From NCBI GenBank assembly GCA_964501705.1, contig CAZCUQ010000068.1:1-9895 (forward strand): DNA of 9,895 nt. Reading direction: 5' to 3'. The notes under the pieces are model-generated. The model ran no database searches, was not told where the DNA came from, and saw nothing but the letters and a program-made list of their open reading frames with translations. This document shows positions 1-5,844 of the stretch, piece by piece. How positions within the stretch are numbered: the first letter of the stretch is position 1; each line of letters begins with the position of its first letter. The position numbers and the translations under genes are program-made. Source of the DNA: RGIG4694 sp964501705 (GTDB lineage: Bacteria; Bacillota; Clostridia; Oscillospirales; Ruminococcaceae).

Positions 1-69
1 TTCGATATCAAGCGCGACATATTCATCGAAGAATATCAGATTGCTTTTTCCTTTATGTTCTCTGTTCAT
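1..69 (-). CDS. DnaQ-like 3'-5' exonuclease, N-terminal fragment
   Basis: Only the first 23 codons are in the window; the gene continues past the left edge. The peptide starts MNREHKGKSNLIFFDEYV and runs into ALDIE. In DEDD-superfamily exonucleases (DNA polymerase III epsilon/DnaQ type, PolC exonuclease domain) a hydrophobic strand leads into D-x-E-T-T-G, the first metal-binding motif, and the window ends exactly at D-I-E. The ATG at 67-69 is preceded by AAGGAG at a good distance (75-80), which fixes the start. The short polar N-terminus before the exonuclease strand suggests a small stand-alone exonuclease rather than a large polymerase, but this cannot be settled from 23 residues. It lies directly downstream of tRNA-Lys and its terminator, and I see no clear promoter of its own in the 55 bases between. 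Confidence 0.6.
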   Translation of the reverse strand, partial: MNREHKGKSNLIFFDEYVALDIE

Positions 70-89
70 TAAATCTCCTTGATTATTAA

Positions 90-116
90 AATAAAAACAC
101 CTGCAAAACAGGTGCT
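90..116 (-). terminator. Rho-independent terminator after tRNA-Lys
   Basis: On the minus strand CACCTG (114-109) pairs with CAGGTG (103-98) around a 5-nt loop, followed at once by TTTTTATTTT. It sits about 12 nt after the 3' end of the tRNA and just before the exonuclease ribosome binding site. It probably ends the tRNA transcript, with possible read-through into the exonuclease gene. Confidence 0.85.
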
Positions 117-125
117 TATTCATGA

Positions 126-198
126 TGTGCTATTGGGGATTCGAACCCCAGACCCTTTGATTAAAAGTCAAATGCTCTGCCAACTGAGCTAATAGCAC
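126..198 (-). tRNA. tRNA-Lys (anticodon TTT)
   Basis: The minus strand folds into a complete 73-nt cloverleaf. Acceptor arm GTGCTAT/ATAGCAC with discriminator A; D arm GCTC-AGTTGGCA-GAGC; anticodon stem TTTGA/TCAAA around loop CTTTTAA, giving anticodon TTT (lysine, AAA/AAG); variable loop GGGTC; T arm TGGGG-TTCGAAT-CCCCA. The 3' CCA is not encoded, since the bases after the discriminator are TCATG, so it must be added after transcription. It is a single gene with its own promoter (240-268) and terminator (90-116). Confidence 0.97.
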
Positions 199-202
199 AT
201 AT

Positions 203-238
203 ATTAAGTCGAATGAGCTACTCTCATAACGACTTAAT
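203..238. repeat. Interrupted palindrome across the tRNA-Lys start site
   Basis: ATTAAGTCG (203-211) is the exact reverse complement of CGACTTAAT (230-238). Inside this, ATGAG (213-217) pairs with CTCAT (223-227) around a 5-nt loop, with a 1/2-nt internal loop between the two stems. The outer right arm lies between the -10 box and the predicted start site, so most of the outer stem could not form in the RNA; as DNA it has operator-like symmetry. Its function is unknown. Confidence 0.5.
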
Positions 239-239
239 T

Positions 240-268
240 ATTATAGCATTATATGACATAATTGTCAA
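240..268 (-). promoter_or_regulatory. Sigma-A promoter of tRNA-Lys
   Basis: Minus strand -35 TTGACA (268-263), a 17-nt spacer, and -10 TATAAT (245-240): a full consensus match, as expected for a strongly expressed stable RNA gene. The start site should fall near 233, giving a leader of about 35 nt before the mature tRNA. Confidence 0.9.
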
Positions 269-289
269 TAGCCAAAAAAAATTTTTGTC

Positions 290-303
290 GTTTTATATAA
301 AAC
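290..303. repeat. Perfect 14-bp AT-rich palindrome
   Basis: GTTTTATATAAAAC is its own reverse complement. It lies between the end of the 262-residue gene (335) and the tRNA-Lys promoter. I see no convincing terminator for the upstream gene in 269-334, only this palindrome and an A8T5 tract (274-286). It may be chance in AT-rich DNA. Confidence 0.3.
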
Positions 304-334
304 CAATCGGAATCACAAGCATCGTTTTGTAAAA

Positions 335-1123
335 TTAATCATAATCAAAGCTGATCTCTCTTGCATGGAGAATAAATTCAGGAAATTTTGTTTTATTTCT
401 GCATAAAGCGCAAAGCTCATACTCCCCGCCCGATAGATATATCTCGTTACAGATCCATTCGGCGCCCTCAAGAGAATCATCGAGACGCTCCGTATCAACA
501 TCTTTAAGATGCATGGCGGTTACGAGAGAATCGCTCGTTGAATTGTCAAAATAAAACGAAATATCTCTTCCTTTGCGGACTATTTTGTTTATTTTTGCTC
601 CCGCGAAGCCGTATTCCTTCCAGATCTCTCCGGGGATAGGTTCTGTGCGGGCATTGTATTCGTTTTCAAAGGAAAAATCCGTTTCATTCACAAACTGCCT
701 GCACTTGTCGGAGTAATCGGTTATTAAATCTATTATTTCTCTCTCGGCTTTTTTCAGCGTAAAGATACGTATGTCGGGTATTTTTGAGATGATCTCTGCG
801 GGAAGAATAGTTTTAAGTCTTGTTATTCTTTCGGACAATTCGGCTGCGGCATAAAAATCCGCTTCTTCGGGATTGTGCGAGGTTTTCCAATCGGCAAATT
901 CCGCTTTGAGAGTTTCTTCATCTTCGGTTCGATCCTCAGCAAAAACATCATATGAAGTGTTTTTGATCTGCTCACATTCAAAACGTATCTCATCCGTAAA
1001 CTGCGCGAGTATCTTCTCAAAGAATTCCGCAGAACGCGCTTCATCGTGCGAACACTCCGTAAAGCCCGTATAAAGACCGATACATCTTGATTTAAGATAC
1101 CATTCAAGAGAGTAGTAATGCAT
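335..1123 (-). CDS. Uncharacterised acidic protein, 262 aa (possibly DUF4085-like)
   Basis: I do not recognise a characterised family. The protein starts MHYYSLEWYLKSR and is rich in Glu and Asp. It has no signal peptide or membrane segment, so it is probably cytoplasmic, and the central part (residues ~85-145) looks helical. The aromatic N-terminus with EWY and the C-terminal strand-rich block (EGAEWICNEIYLSGGEYEL) recall DUF4085 proteins of Firmicutes, whose role is unknown; this is a weak match from memory. The start is the ATG at 1121-1123, with AGGAG 8 nt upstream (1136-1132). It begins 34 nt after the GH25 lysozyme gene on the same strand with only a small hairpin between, so the two are probably co-transcribed. 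Confidence 0.75.
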   Translation of the reverse strand: MHYYSLEWYLKSRCIGLYTGFTECSHDEARSAEFFEKILAQFTDEIRFECEQIKNTSYDVFAEDRTEDEETLKAEFADWKTSHNPEEADFYAAAELSERITRLKTILPAEIISKIPDIRIFTLKKAEREIIDLITDYSDKCRQFVNETDFSFENEYNARTEPIPGEIWKEYGFAGAKINKIVRKGRDISFYFDNSTSDSLVTAMHLKDVDTERLDDSLEGAEWICNEIYLSGGEYELCALCRNKTKFPEFILHAREISFDYD

Positions 1124-1141
1124 ATGGAGCGCTCCTGTTCA

Positions 1142-1159
1142 AAAGGCGTACACGCCTTT
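1142..1159 (-). other. Intercistronic hairpin
   Basis: AAAGGCG/CGCCTTT pairs perfectly over 7 bp with a 4-nt loop. It starts inside the stop codon of the GH25 gene and ends 5 nt before the ribosome binding site of the next gene. The T run after it is only four bases, so it is a poor terminator. It more likely stabilises or tunes the message between the two genes. Confidence 0.45.
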
Positions 1160-3044
1160 ACGATATTTCTATCTCTAAATAATTATCGTCTGTAATTTCC
1201 GAATCGCCGTCTTCGTCATCTTCGGGATGAACCTCGTAATTATTATATCCCGTAAGTCCGTATTTATTTATGAGGTACGGATAATCCCTATAGCAGTAAT
1301 TAAGGTCAACATCCTCCGGGATACCGTCTATACGGCCTGTTTCGCTGTACTGCCACATTCCGTATGGGTAGGAGAAATTCTCCGAAAGCCTGTCCATATC
1401 TCCCCAGCAGGCGACCCAGTTATCATAAATTTTAACGCGGTCATAGATAAGACTATCTCCGAAGAACGAAGCGTAGCTGTAAATCATTGCATAGTAGCCC
1501 GCGTCTTCTATTTTTTCCATAAACGCGCATACTATATCGGTCACTTCTTCCTTTGACATTTCCTTATAGCAGGGTTCTTCAATGTCAAGCACCAGTGGGT
1601 AAGTAGGATTATACGGACGCACAGTCGAAAGGAAAAACTCCGCTTCGGTTATTGCTTCTTCAACCGTGGTAGCGTACATATAGTGATAAAAGCCGTAGGG
1701 AATATTATAAGCCTCACAGCCCTCGACATTCTGCACAAGTCTGATGTCGGCTGTTGAAACGCCGTATGAAGCGCGTATCATAACAAAATCCACATCGGGA
1801 TTCATGCTTACCGTCTGCCAGTCGATATCGCCGTTCCATTTAGAAACATCAATGCCCGAAAATCTTTTGCTGTAGACGGAAAGAGTAAAGGAAGCGGTAA
1901 GACCGTTTTCGGAAGTAACATAGATCTCACATTCGCCCTCGCCTACCCCCTTGACCTTTCCGCTCTTGGAAACAACAGCTACCGATGTGTCGCTCGAATG
2001 GAAAGTGAAATTCTGCAAAGCGCCTTTAGGATACACTCTGAGAACGGGCGAAATAGTTTTGCCGACTTCAACGGAATCGGAATAATGTTCAAATTCTAAT
2101 CCGGATGGAAGAATATTTCCGTATGCATCGTATATATAATCGTCCGTCTGTTCGGGGATATTCGTTTCATTGGGATCGCTTGTCACATATACCATGACCG
2201 AATCCGAAAAATATCCGTTTGAAGCGGTTACTTCTGTATATCCCTCGGATACGCCGAGAATGGTGCCTTTTGTTGAAACCATAGCAACGCTTCTGTTTTC
2301 GGAATAAAATTTAATGTTATCCGATGGATTCGCGTTCAGGACGGGCTTGACTTTTTCGCCGGGAGCCAGAATAATGCTGTCTTGTTCGTATTCAACGAAA
2401 AGAGGCATTGCGGGTTCATCTGAAACGACCACTGTTATTGAGTCCGAGATACCGTTGTCGGTAAGAATTGTCACCCTGCATATTCCGGGTGAAATTCCCG
2501 TTATATTTCCCGAAGCGTCAACTGCGGCAACGCTTTCATCATCGGAGTAATACGAAACCGAATAGCTTGCCCCTCTCGGAGCGATCAAGGCTGTGGGGTG
2601 ATAGATTTCGCCCGTGATGATATTACATTGTTCTTCGCTGAAGTAAACGTTCTGAGGCAGGATCACGGATCCGTCGTCTACGACCGTCACCGAGACCTTG
2701 ACATTGCTCCCGTCCGAAGCGGTTACCGTAACGGAAGCTTTTCCCGTTTTCACAGCCCTGACAAGACCCTTGCTTGAAACCTTAACGATTTTGTTATTAC
2801 TGCTTTTGAATTGATATGTAATCTCCCCGTCATCCGATATCGGAACTATCCGATATTCACTTTTTGGGGACAGCTTCAGCTTTTTCAGCGGAACCGAGAA
2901 CGAGCTGTTATTCGACGACGCGTCAAGCGAAGCCGCCGCAGCCGTTTCGGCACTGCAGCAATACATATCGCCGCCGGATGACGCAAGGACAAAAAGCGAC
3001 AGTGCAGCCGCAGATATAATGTGCAGCAGACCTTTGAATTTCAT
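1158..3044 (-). CDS. Secreted GH25 lysozyme with four Ig-like (BIG2) domains
   Basis: A 628-residue exported cell-wall hydrolase. Residues 1-~32 form a signal peptide (basic MKFK, hydrophobic core to ~22, likely cleavage around CSA). Four bacterial Ig-like type 2 repeats follow at about 54-122, 129-208, 213-289 and 313-391, each with the 'S-x-x-x-x-V-A-x-V-S-x-x-G-x-V-x-G-V-x-x-G' pattern. A C-terminal GH25 (muramidase) domain spans ~396-596: GIDVSKWNG with D399, IRASYG, YGFYHYMYA, the catalytic pair D487/E489 in LVLDIEE, WQYSETG, and D580 in the final VDLN motif. All key GH25 acids are present, so an active muramidase cutting MurNAc-GlcNAc bonds is likely, with the BIG2 repeats acting as wall-binding or spacer modules. 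A very acidic tail (607-628) ends the protein, without an LPxTG or transmembrane anchor. The ATG at 3042-3044 has AGG about 9 nt upstream. It has its own promoter (3130-3158). Confidence 0.95.
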   Translation of the reverse strand: MKFKGLLHIISAAALSLFVLASSGGDMYCCSAETAAAASLDASSNNSSFSVPLKKLKLSPKSEYRIVPISDDGEITYQFKSSNNKIVKVSSKGLVRAVKTGKASVTVTASDGSNVKVSVTVVDDGSVILPQNVYFSEEQCNIITGEIYHPTALIAPRGASYSVSYYSDDESVAAVDASGNITGISPGICRVTILTDNGISDSITVVVSDEPAMPLFVEYEQDSIILAPGEKVKPVLNANPSDNIKFYSENRSVAMVSTKGTILGVSEGYTEVTASNGYFSDSVMVYVTSDPNETNIPEQTDDYIYDAYGNILPSGLEFEHYSDSVEVGKTISPVLRVYPKGALQNFTFHSSDTSVAVVSKSGKVKGVGEGECEIYVTSENGLTASFTLSVYSKRFSGIDVSKWNGDIDWQTVSMNPDVDFVMIRASYGVSTADIRLVQNVEGCEAYNIPYGFYHYMYATTVEEAITEAEFFLSTVRPYNPTYPLVLDIEEPCYKEMSKEEVTDIVCAFMEKIEDAGYYAMIYSYASFFGDSLIYDRVKIYDNWVACWGDMDRLSENFSYPYGMWQYSETGRIDGIPEDVDLNYCYRDYPYLINKYGLTGYNNYEVHPEDDEDGDSEITDDNYLEIEIS

Positions 3045-3129
3045 TTAGTGGTACCTGCCTTTCGGTTTGTTGTTTTCTTTTTTGTTTTTTTTATTATTTA
3101 TAATTATGCAATAATATATTTTCTTTTAT

Positions 3130-3158
3130 ATTTTAACATTTTCGGAGTATAATGTCAA
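3130..3158 (-). promoter_or_regulatory. Sigma-A promoter of the GH25 lysozyme unit
   Basis: Minus strand -35 TTGACA (3158-3153), 17-nt spacer, -10 TAAAAT (3135-3130) with an upstream TG (extended -10, TGTTAAAAT). The leader of roughly 78 nt is extremely A-rich. The box types are those of vegetative sigma-A, not sigma-E, so the gene is not obviously part of the sporulation programme. Confidence 0.8.
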
Positions 3159-3261
3159 GTCAAAAAGCAGAAACACCGCATAAAATAACGAATTTTCACC
3201 AATTTATATAAAATGCGGAGCAAAAAAATATGCAAGTTACAGGAACACCTGTTTGATTTGT

Positions 3262-3312
3262 TACAAAAAAGCACGGAAAAATTACATTGAGGCGTAATTT
3301 TTCCGTGCTTTT
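3262..3312 (-). terminator. Strong terminator after sigE
   Basis: A 19-bp perfect stem joins 3312-3294 to 3285-3267 (core AAAGCACGGAAAAATTAC) around an 8-nt loop, followed on the minus strand by TTTTTT. The stem starts at the last base of the sigE stop codon. It should end the spoIIGA-sigE transcript completely. A-rich stretches flank both sides, so it could also act for the opposite strand, but no plus-strand gene precedes it. Confidence 0.93.
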
Positions 3313-4031
3313 CAGAATATTTCTTCAAGCTGTGCGCGGAGCTTTTTGATTATTTTCTTTTCAAGCCTTGATATATAAGACTGTGATATCCCGATTATGT
3401 CTGCGGTTTCTTTCTGAGTAAGCTCTCTTCCCGTTTTCAGACCGAAGCGCATTTCCATTATTTCTCTTTCCCTGTCGGGGAGCTTTGATACCGCCTGTCT
3501 TAATATCTGACGCTCGGCGTTTATTTCTATCCCCGAAGATACCGTATCGCTGTCGGTGCCGAGGATATCGGAAAGAAGCAGCTCGTTTCCGTCCCAGTCG
3601 ATATTGAGCGGCTCGTCTATGGAAATCTCGTTTTTTGTCTGAGAGGATTTTCTGAGAAACATAAGTATCTCGTTTTCAATGCATCTCGAAGCGTAAGTGG
3701 CAAGCTTTATATTCTTTTCGGGACAGAAAGTGTTTACCGATTTAATAAGACCTATAGTTCCTATCGAAACAAGATCCTCGACTCCCAGACCCGTATTCTC
3801 AAATTTTTTCGCGATATAAACTACAAGCCGCAGATTATGAACTATAAGAGTATCTCTTGCCGCCGACGGATCGGTAACAAGCATTTTAAACGCCGTTTCC
3901 TCTTCCTGCGGAGTAAGAGGCGGCGGAAGAGTATCGGGGCCGTTTATGTAAAATACGTCTTCCGATCTGATTCCCAGAAGTTTTTTTATTCTTCGTATCA
4001 GTTTTTCAAGTTTATCCTTCAAGCGTGACAT
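3312..4031 (-). CDS. sigE: RNA polymerase sporulation sigma factor SigE (pro-form)
   Basis: Early mother-cell sigma factor of endospore formation. From the ATG at 4029-4031 the protein has 239 residues, the same length as Bacillus subtilis pro-sigma-E as I recall it, and follows it closely. There is a basic, amphipathic pro-sequence (1-~28, MSRLKDKLEKLIRRIKKLLG); region 2 with NLRLVVYIAKKFENTG (66-81), DLVSIGTIGLIK and ATYASRCIENEI (111-122); the link DEPLNIDWDGNELLLSD (139-155); and region 4.2 with the helix-turn-helix QKETADIIGISQSYISRLEK (206-225). The pro-sequence should be removed near residues 27-29 by SpoIIGA, encoded 35 nt upstream. Translation could be extended in frame to 4148 inside spoIIGA, but the extra 39 residues are foreign to the family, and AGGAG lies about 10 nt before the chosen ATG. 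Usually sigG follows; here a strong terminator does. Confidence 0.97.
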   Translation of the reverse strand: MSRLKDKLEKLIRRIKKLLGIRSEDVFYINGPDTLPPPLTPQEEETAFKMLVTDPSAARDTLIVHNLRLVVYIAKKFENTGLGVEDLVSIGTIGLIKSVNTFCPEKNIKLATYASRCIENEILMFLRKSSQTKNEISIDEPLNIDWDGNELLLSDILGTDSDTVSSGIEINAERQILRQAVSKLPDREREIMEMRFGLKTGRELTQKETADIIGISQSYISRLEKKIIKKLRAQLEEIF

Positions 4032-4066
4032 TTCATCAATTCTCCTCTCTTTGATTTCGTGCTGCT

Positions 4067-4876
4067 TCAGCTGTCCCGCAGAAGCACGGGATTGAATACC
4101 GCTGTATCCATTTTTACATCCGCAATACCGACATAAGCTTCCGCGCATATCGTACGCTTTGTTTCATCGTTTCGGATAAAAACCTCTTTCGGACGAATAA
4201 TAGGGATAAGTCCGCTGTTTCCCGCAGTATTGTACGGAATAAGTCTCCACCCGCCGATGAGTTCTTCTTTTTTTTCGGGTATGGTTCCGAAAGCGTTTTC
4301 GATCTGTTCCTTTCCGCAGACGATCACAGGCGTTCCCGTGATCATATCCGTAAGATAATTTCCTGTATCGGCGGAAGCGGGAAAGGAAGCATACTTGTTT
4401 TCCGCGCCGTAAACCGTAACCGTGTATTTTCCGTAAGACTTTTCCCCCGTTAGGATCCGAAAAAGACAGATCCCCGCGTAAGCAAGAGCGGTCGAAACAA
4501 GAAGCACCCAAACGGAAATATTCAAATATACCCCGCCGTTTCTGCAATATATCAGGTTTTCGCCGACATTTTCGGCTAAAAAAAAGCATACTCCCGAAAA
4601 ACACAGACTTACCGCCAGAAACACTGCCGTTCTCTTTATCAGATTCGCTTTGCCCGAAAAACCGTAAGCGATAAGCATAATTACGGCCGCAGCGATCACC
4701 CGCAGCGGAAACAGAAAAAAACCGTTTAACTTCGGCAAAAGCAGCGCAAGAGAAAACAAGCTTCCTATGACGGCGGCGGTTATCTCCCTTGCGGAGGTTT
4801 TCGCACGGATGTGCAGTACCGTTCCCGAAGCGCGTATCAGCAGGAAATCTATGTATACCGAGGTTATCAGAAGCAC
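4067..4876 (-). CDS. spoIIGA: Sporulation sigma-E processing peptidase SpoIIGA
   Basis: Membrane aspartic protease that, when activated by the forespore signal SpoIIR, cleaves the pro-sequence of SigE. The N-terminal half is hydrophobic, with about five membrane segments (~3-17, 33-49, 54-72, 82-100, 118-140). The C-terminal half is cytoplasmic and carries the protease motif ADTGN (catalytic D170) followed by LTDMITGTPVIV. Length 269 here; family members are usually somewhat longer. The coordinates use the first conventional start, a GTG at 4876-4874, but it has no ribosome binding site close by and cuts off the family's N-terminal 'IYIDVL' motif. In-frame codons upstream read TIYID, and an ATT at 4894-4892 would give MTIYIDVLLI with GGAGG 10 nt before it, so the true start is probably 4894, or the region holds a frameshift. 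It forms an operon with sigE. Confidence 0.93.
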   Translation of the reverse strand: MLLITSVYIDFLLIRASGTVLHIRAKTSAREITAAVIGSLFSLALLLPKLNGFFLFPLRVIAAAVIMLIAYGFSGKANLIKRTAVFLAVSLCFSGVCFFLAENVGENLIYCRNGGVYLNISVWVLLVSTALAYAGICLFRILTGEKSYGKYTVTVYGAENKYASFPASADTGNYLTDMITGTPVIVCGKEQIENAFGTIPEKKEELIGGWRLIPYNTAGNSGLIPIIRPKEVFIRNDETKRTICAEAYVGIADVKMDTAVFNPVLLRDS

Positions 4877-4934
4877 GTCTATGTAAATTGTAATCTGAAC
4901 ATTACCTCCTTTTTGCGGATATTTTATTTATCGG

Positions 4935-4963
4935 TTGACAGAAGGGAAAAAAAGTGTTATAAT
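4935..4963 (+). promoter_or_regulatory. Sigma-A promoter of the NYN-HAD unit
   Basis: -35 TTGACA (4935-4940), 17-nt spacer, -10 TATAAT (4958-4963) with TG one base upstream (extended -10): full consensus. The start site should be near 4970, giving an 88-nt leader. It points away from spoIIGA, so 4895-5057 is a divergent control region. Confidence 0.88.
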
Positions 4964-4976
4964 ATTCCTTGACAGA
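4935..4976 (-). promoter_or_regulatory. Two TCTGTCAA direct repeats, possible Spo0A boxes
   Basis: On the minus strand TCTGTCAA occurs at 4942-4935 and again at 4976-4969, 34 bp apart. Each matches the Spo0A-box consensus TTTGTCRAA at 7 of 9 positions. They lie upstream of spoIIGA, which in B. subtilis is activated by Spo0A~P. A possible spoIIGA -10 (TAAAAT, 4926-4921) lies just downstream and has no recognisable -35, as expected for an activated promoter. The copies also overlap the -35 and the start region of the divergent gene, so they may partly reflect that TTGACA box. Confidence 0.35.
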
Positions 4977-5057
4977 TAAGTCTTGCAGCCTTACAGATAT
5001 ATAATAATACTTTTTGCAAAAAAAAAATGTCAAAACAAAGACCGAAAGGATTTTTTT

Positions 5058-5840
5058 ATGAACGAGGATAAAAGATTTGCGGTGCTTATCGATGCCGACA
5101 ATGTTTCGGCAAAATATATCAAACCTATTCTCGATGAGCTTTCAAACGACGGGATCATTACCTATAAGCGCATTTACGGGGACTGGNNNNNNNNNNAGTG
5201 CGTGAAGTACGGCACCCCCACCGTCCGGCGCATTTACGGAGACTGGACCAAAACGGAAATGACTCCGTGGAAAACAGTGCTTTTGAATCACTCCATAACG
5301 CCGATACAGCAGTACAGCTATACTGTCGGAAAAAACGCAACGGACTCAGCTATGATAATCGATGCTATGGATATTCTGTACAGCAAAAACGTCGACGGCT
5401 TCTGTATTGTTTCCTCCGACAGCGATTTTACGCGGCTCGCCGCAAGACTGCGCGAATCGGGAATGTTCGTTATCGGAATGGGCGAAAAGAAAACTCCCAA
5501 CCCGTTTATCGCTGCCTGCAACAGATTTTTATACCTTGAACTTCTTTCGGAAAGCGCCGAAAAAGAAAAGACTCCCGAAATGGGCGGCGAGCTTTCAAAA
5601 GACGCCGTAAAGAAAGCTTTTGCCGCCATACTTACCGAAATTTCCGACGACGACGGCTGGGCGTCTCTGAGCCAGGCGGGAAATATCCTCACAAAGCGTT
5701 TTCCGAGCTTTGATGTCAGAAGCTACGGATTTGTGAAGCTGACGCCGTTTTTGAAATCTCTCGGAGCGTTTGAAATATATTCCGTGCCGAGTGAAAACAA
5801 AAACGTTAAGATAGTTTATATCCGCAACAAACAGGGGTGA
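5058..5840 (+). CDS. NYN-domain ribonuclease with C-terminal LOTUS/OST-HTH domain (assembly gap inside)
   Basis: Predicted RNA-binding nuclease. The NYN (PIN-like, LabA/MARF1-type) domain spans residues ~5-165: LIDADNVSAKYI (D12, D14), the conserved RIYGDWT, GKNATDSAMIIDAMDI (D96) and IVSSDSDFTRLA (D121, D123), i.e. the acidic metal-binding set of the fold. Residues ~182-257 look like an OST-HTH/LOTUS module, usually RNA-binding (WASLSQAGNILTKRFPSFD, YGFVKLTPFLKSLGAFE). This architecture is common in bacteria and its substrates are mostly unknown. The start is the ATG at 5058 with AAAGGA 7 nt upstream; in-frame codons before it run back to 4983 but lie in leader sequence. Ten N (5187-5196) interrupt the gene, and the flanks duplicate the segment ending in RIYGDW, so the true protein is probably about 20 residues shorter (~240). 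The HAD gene follows 4 nt after the stop. Confidence 0.9.
   Translation: MNEDKRFAVLIDADNVSAKYIKPILDELSNDGIITYKRIYGDWXXXXCVKYGTPTVRRIYGDWTKTEMTPWKTVLLNHSITPIQQYSYTVGKNATDSAMIIDAMDILYSKNVDGFCIVSSDSDFTRLAARLRESGMFVIGMGEKKTPNPFIAACNRFLYLELLSESAEKEKTPEMGGELSKDAVKKAFAAILTEISDDDGWASLSQAGNILTKRFPSFDVRSYGFVKLTPFLKSLGAFEIYSVPSENKNVKIVYIRNKQG
5187..5196. other. Assembly gap (10 N)
   Basis: Ten N at a fixed length, typical of a scaffolding join. The codons just before the gap (5136-5186) and just after it (5196-5246) are two versions of the same 17-codon stretch ending in RIYGDW, and the reading frame is kept across. It is most simply an unmerged overlap of two contigs. Confidence 0.95.
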
Positions 5841-5844
5841 TTGA

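Noticed and set aside
1158..3044. BIG2-GH25 protein as a phage endolysin or prophage remnant
   Set aside because: It has a signal peptide and Ig-like repeats, and there is no holin, tail or other phage gene nearby; it fits a chromosomal secreted wall hydrolase.
4032..4148. 39-codon N-terminal extension of SigE
   Set aside because: It overlaps the end of spoIIGA and is absent from the family; the inner ATG gives the exact usual length of 239.
4164..4604. 146-codon minus-strand frame inside spoIIGA
   Set aside because: Shifted frame of spoIIGA rich in Arg and Lys; the spoIIGA frame holds the ADTGN motif.
4983..5057. In-frame extension of the NYN protein by 25 codons
   Set aside because: It would start 13 nt after the predicted transcript start with no ribosome binding site. 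The ATG at 5058 has AAAGGA and fits the family's N-terminus.
5027..5071. ATG at 5027 with a 14-codon frame overlapping the NYN start
   Set aside because: It follows a plain A run with no ribosome binding site, and the peptide is meaningless.
5158..5340. Duplicated RIYGDW read as a true tandem domain repeat
   Set aside because: The copies sit exactly on both sides of an N-gap, and the second is followed by the only correct continuation, which fits an assembly join.
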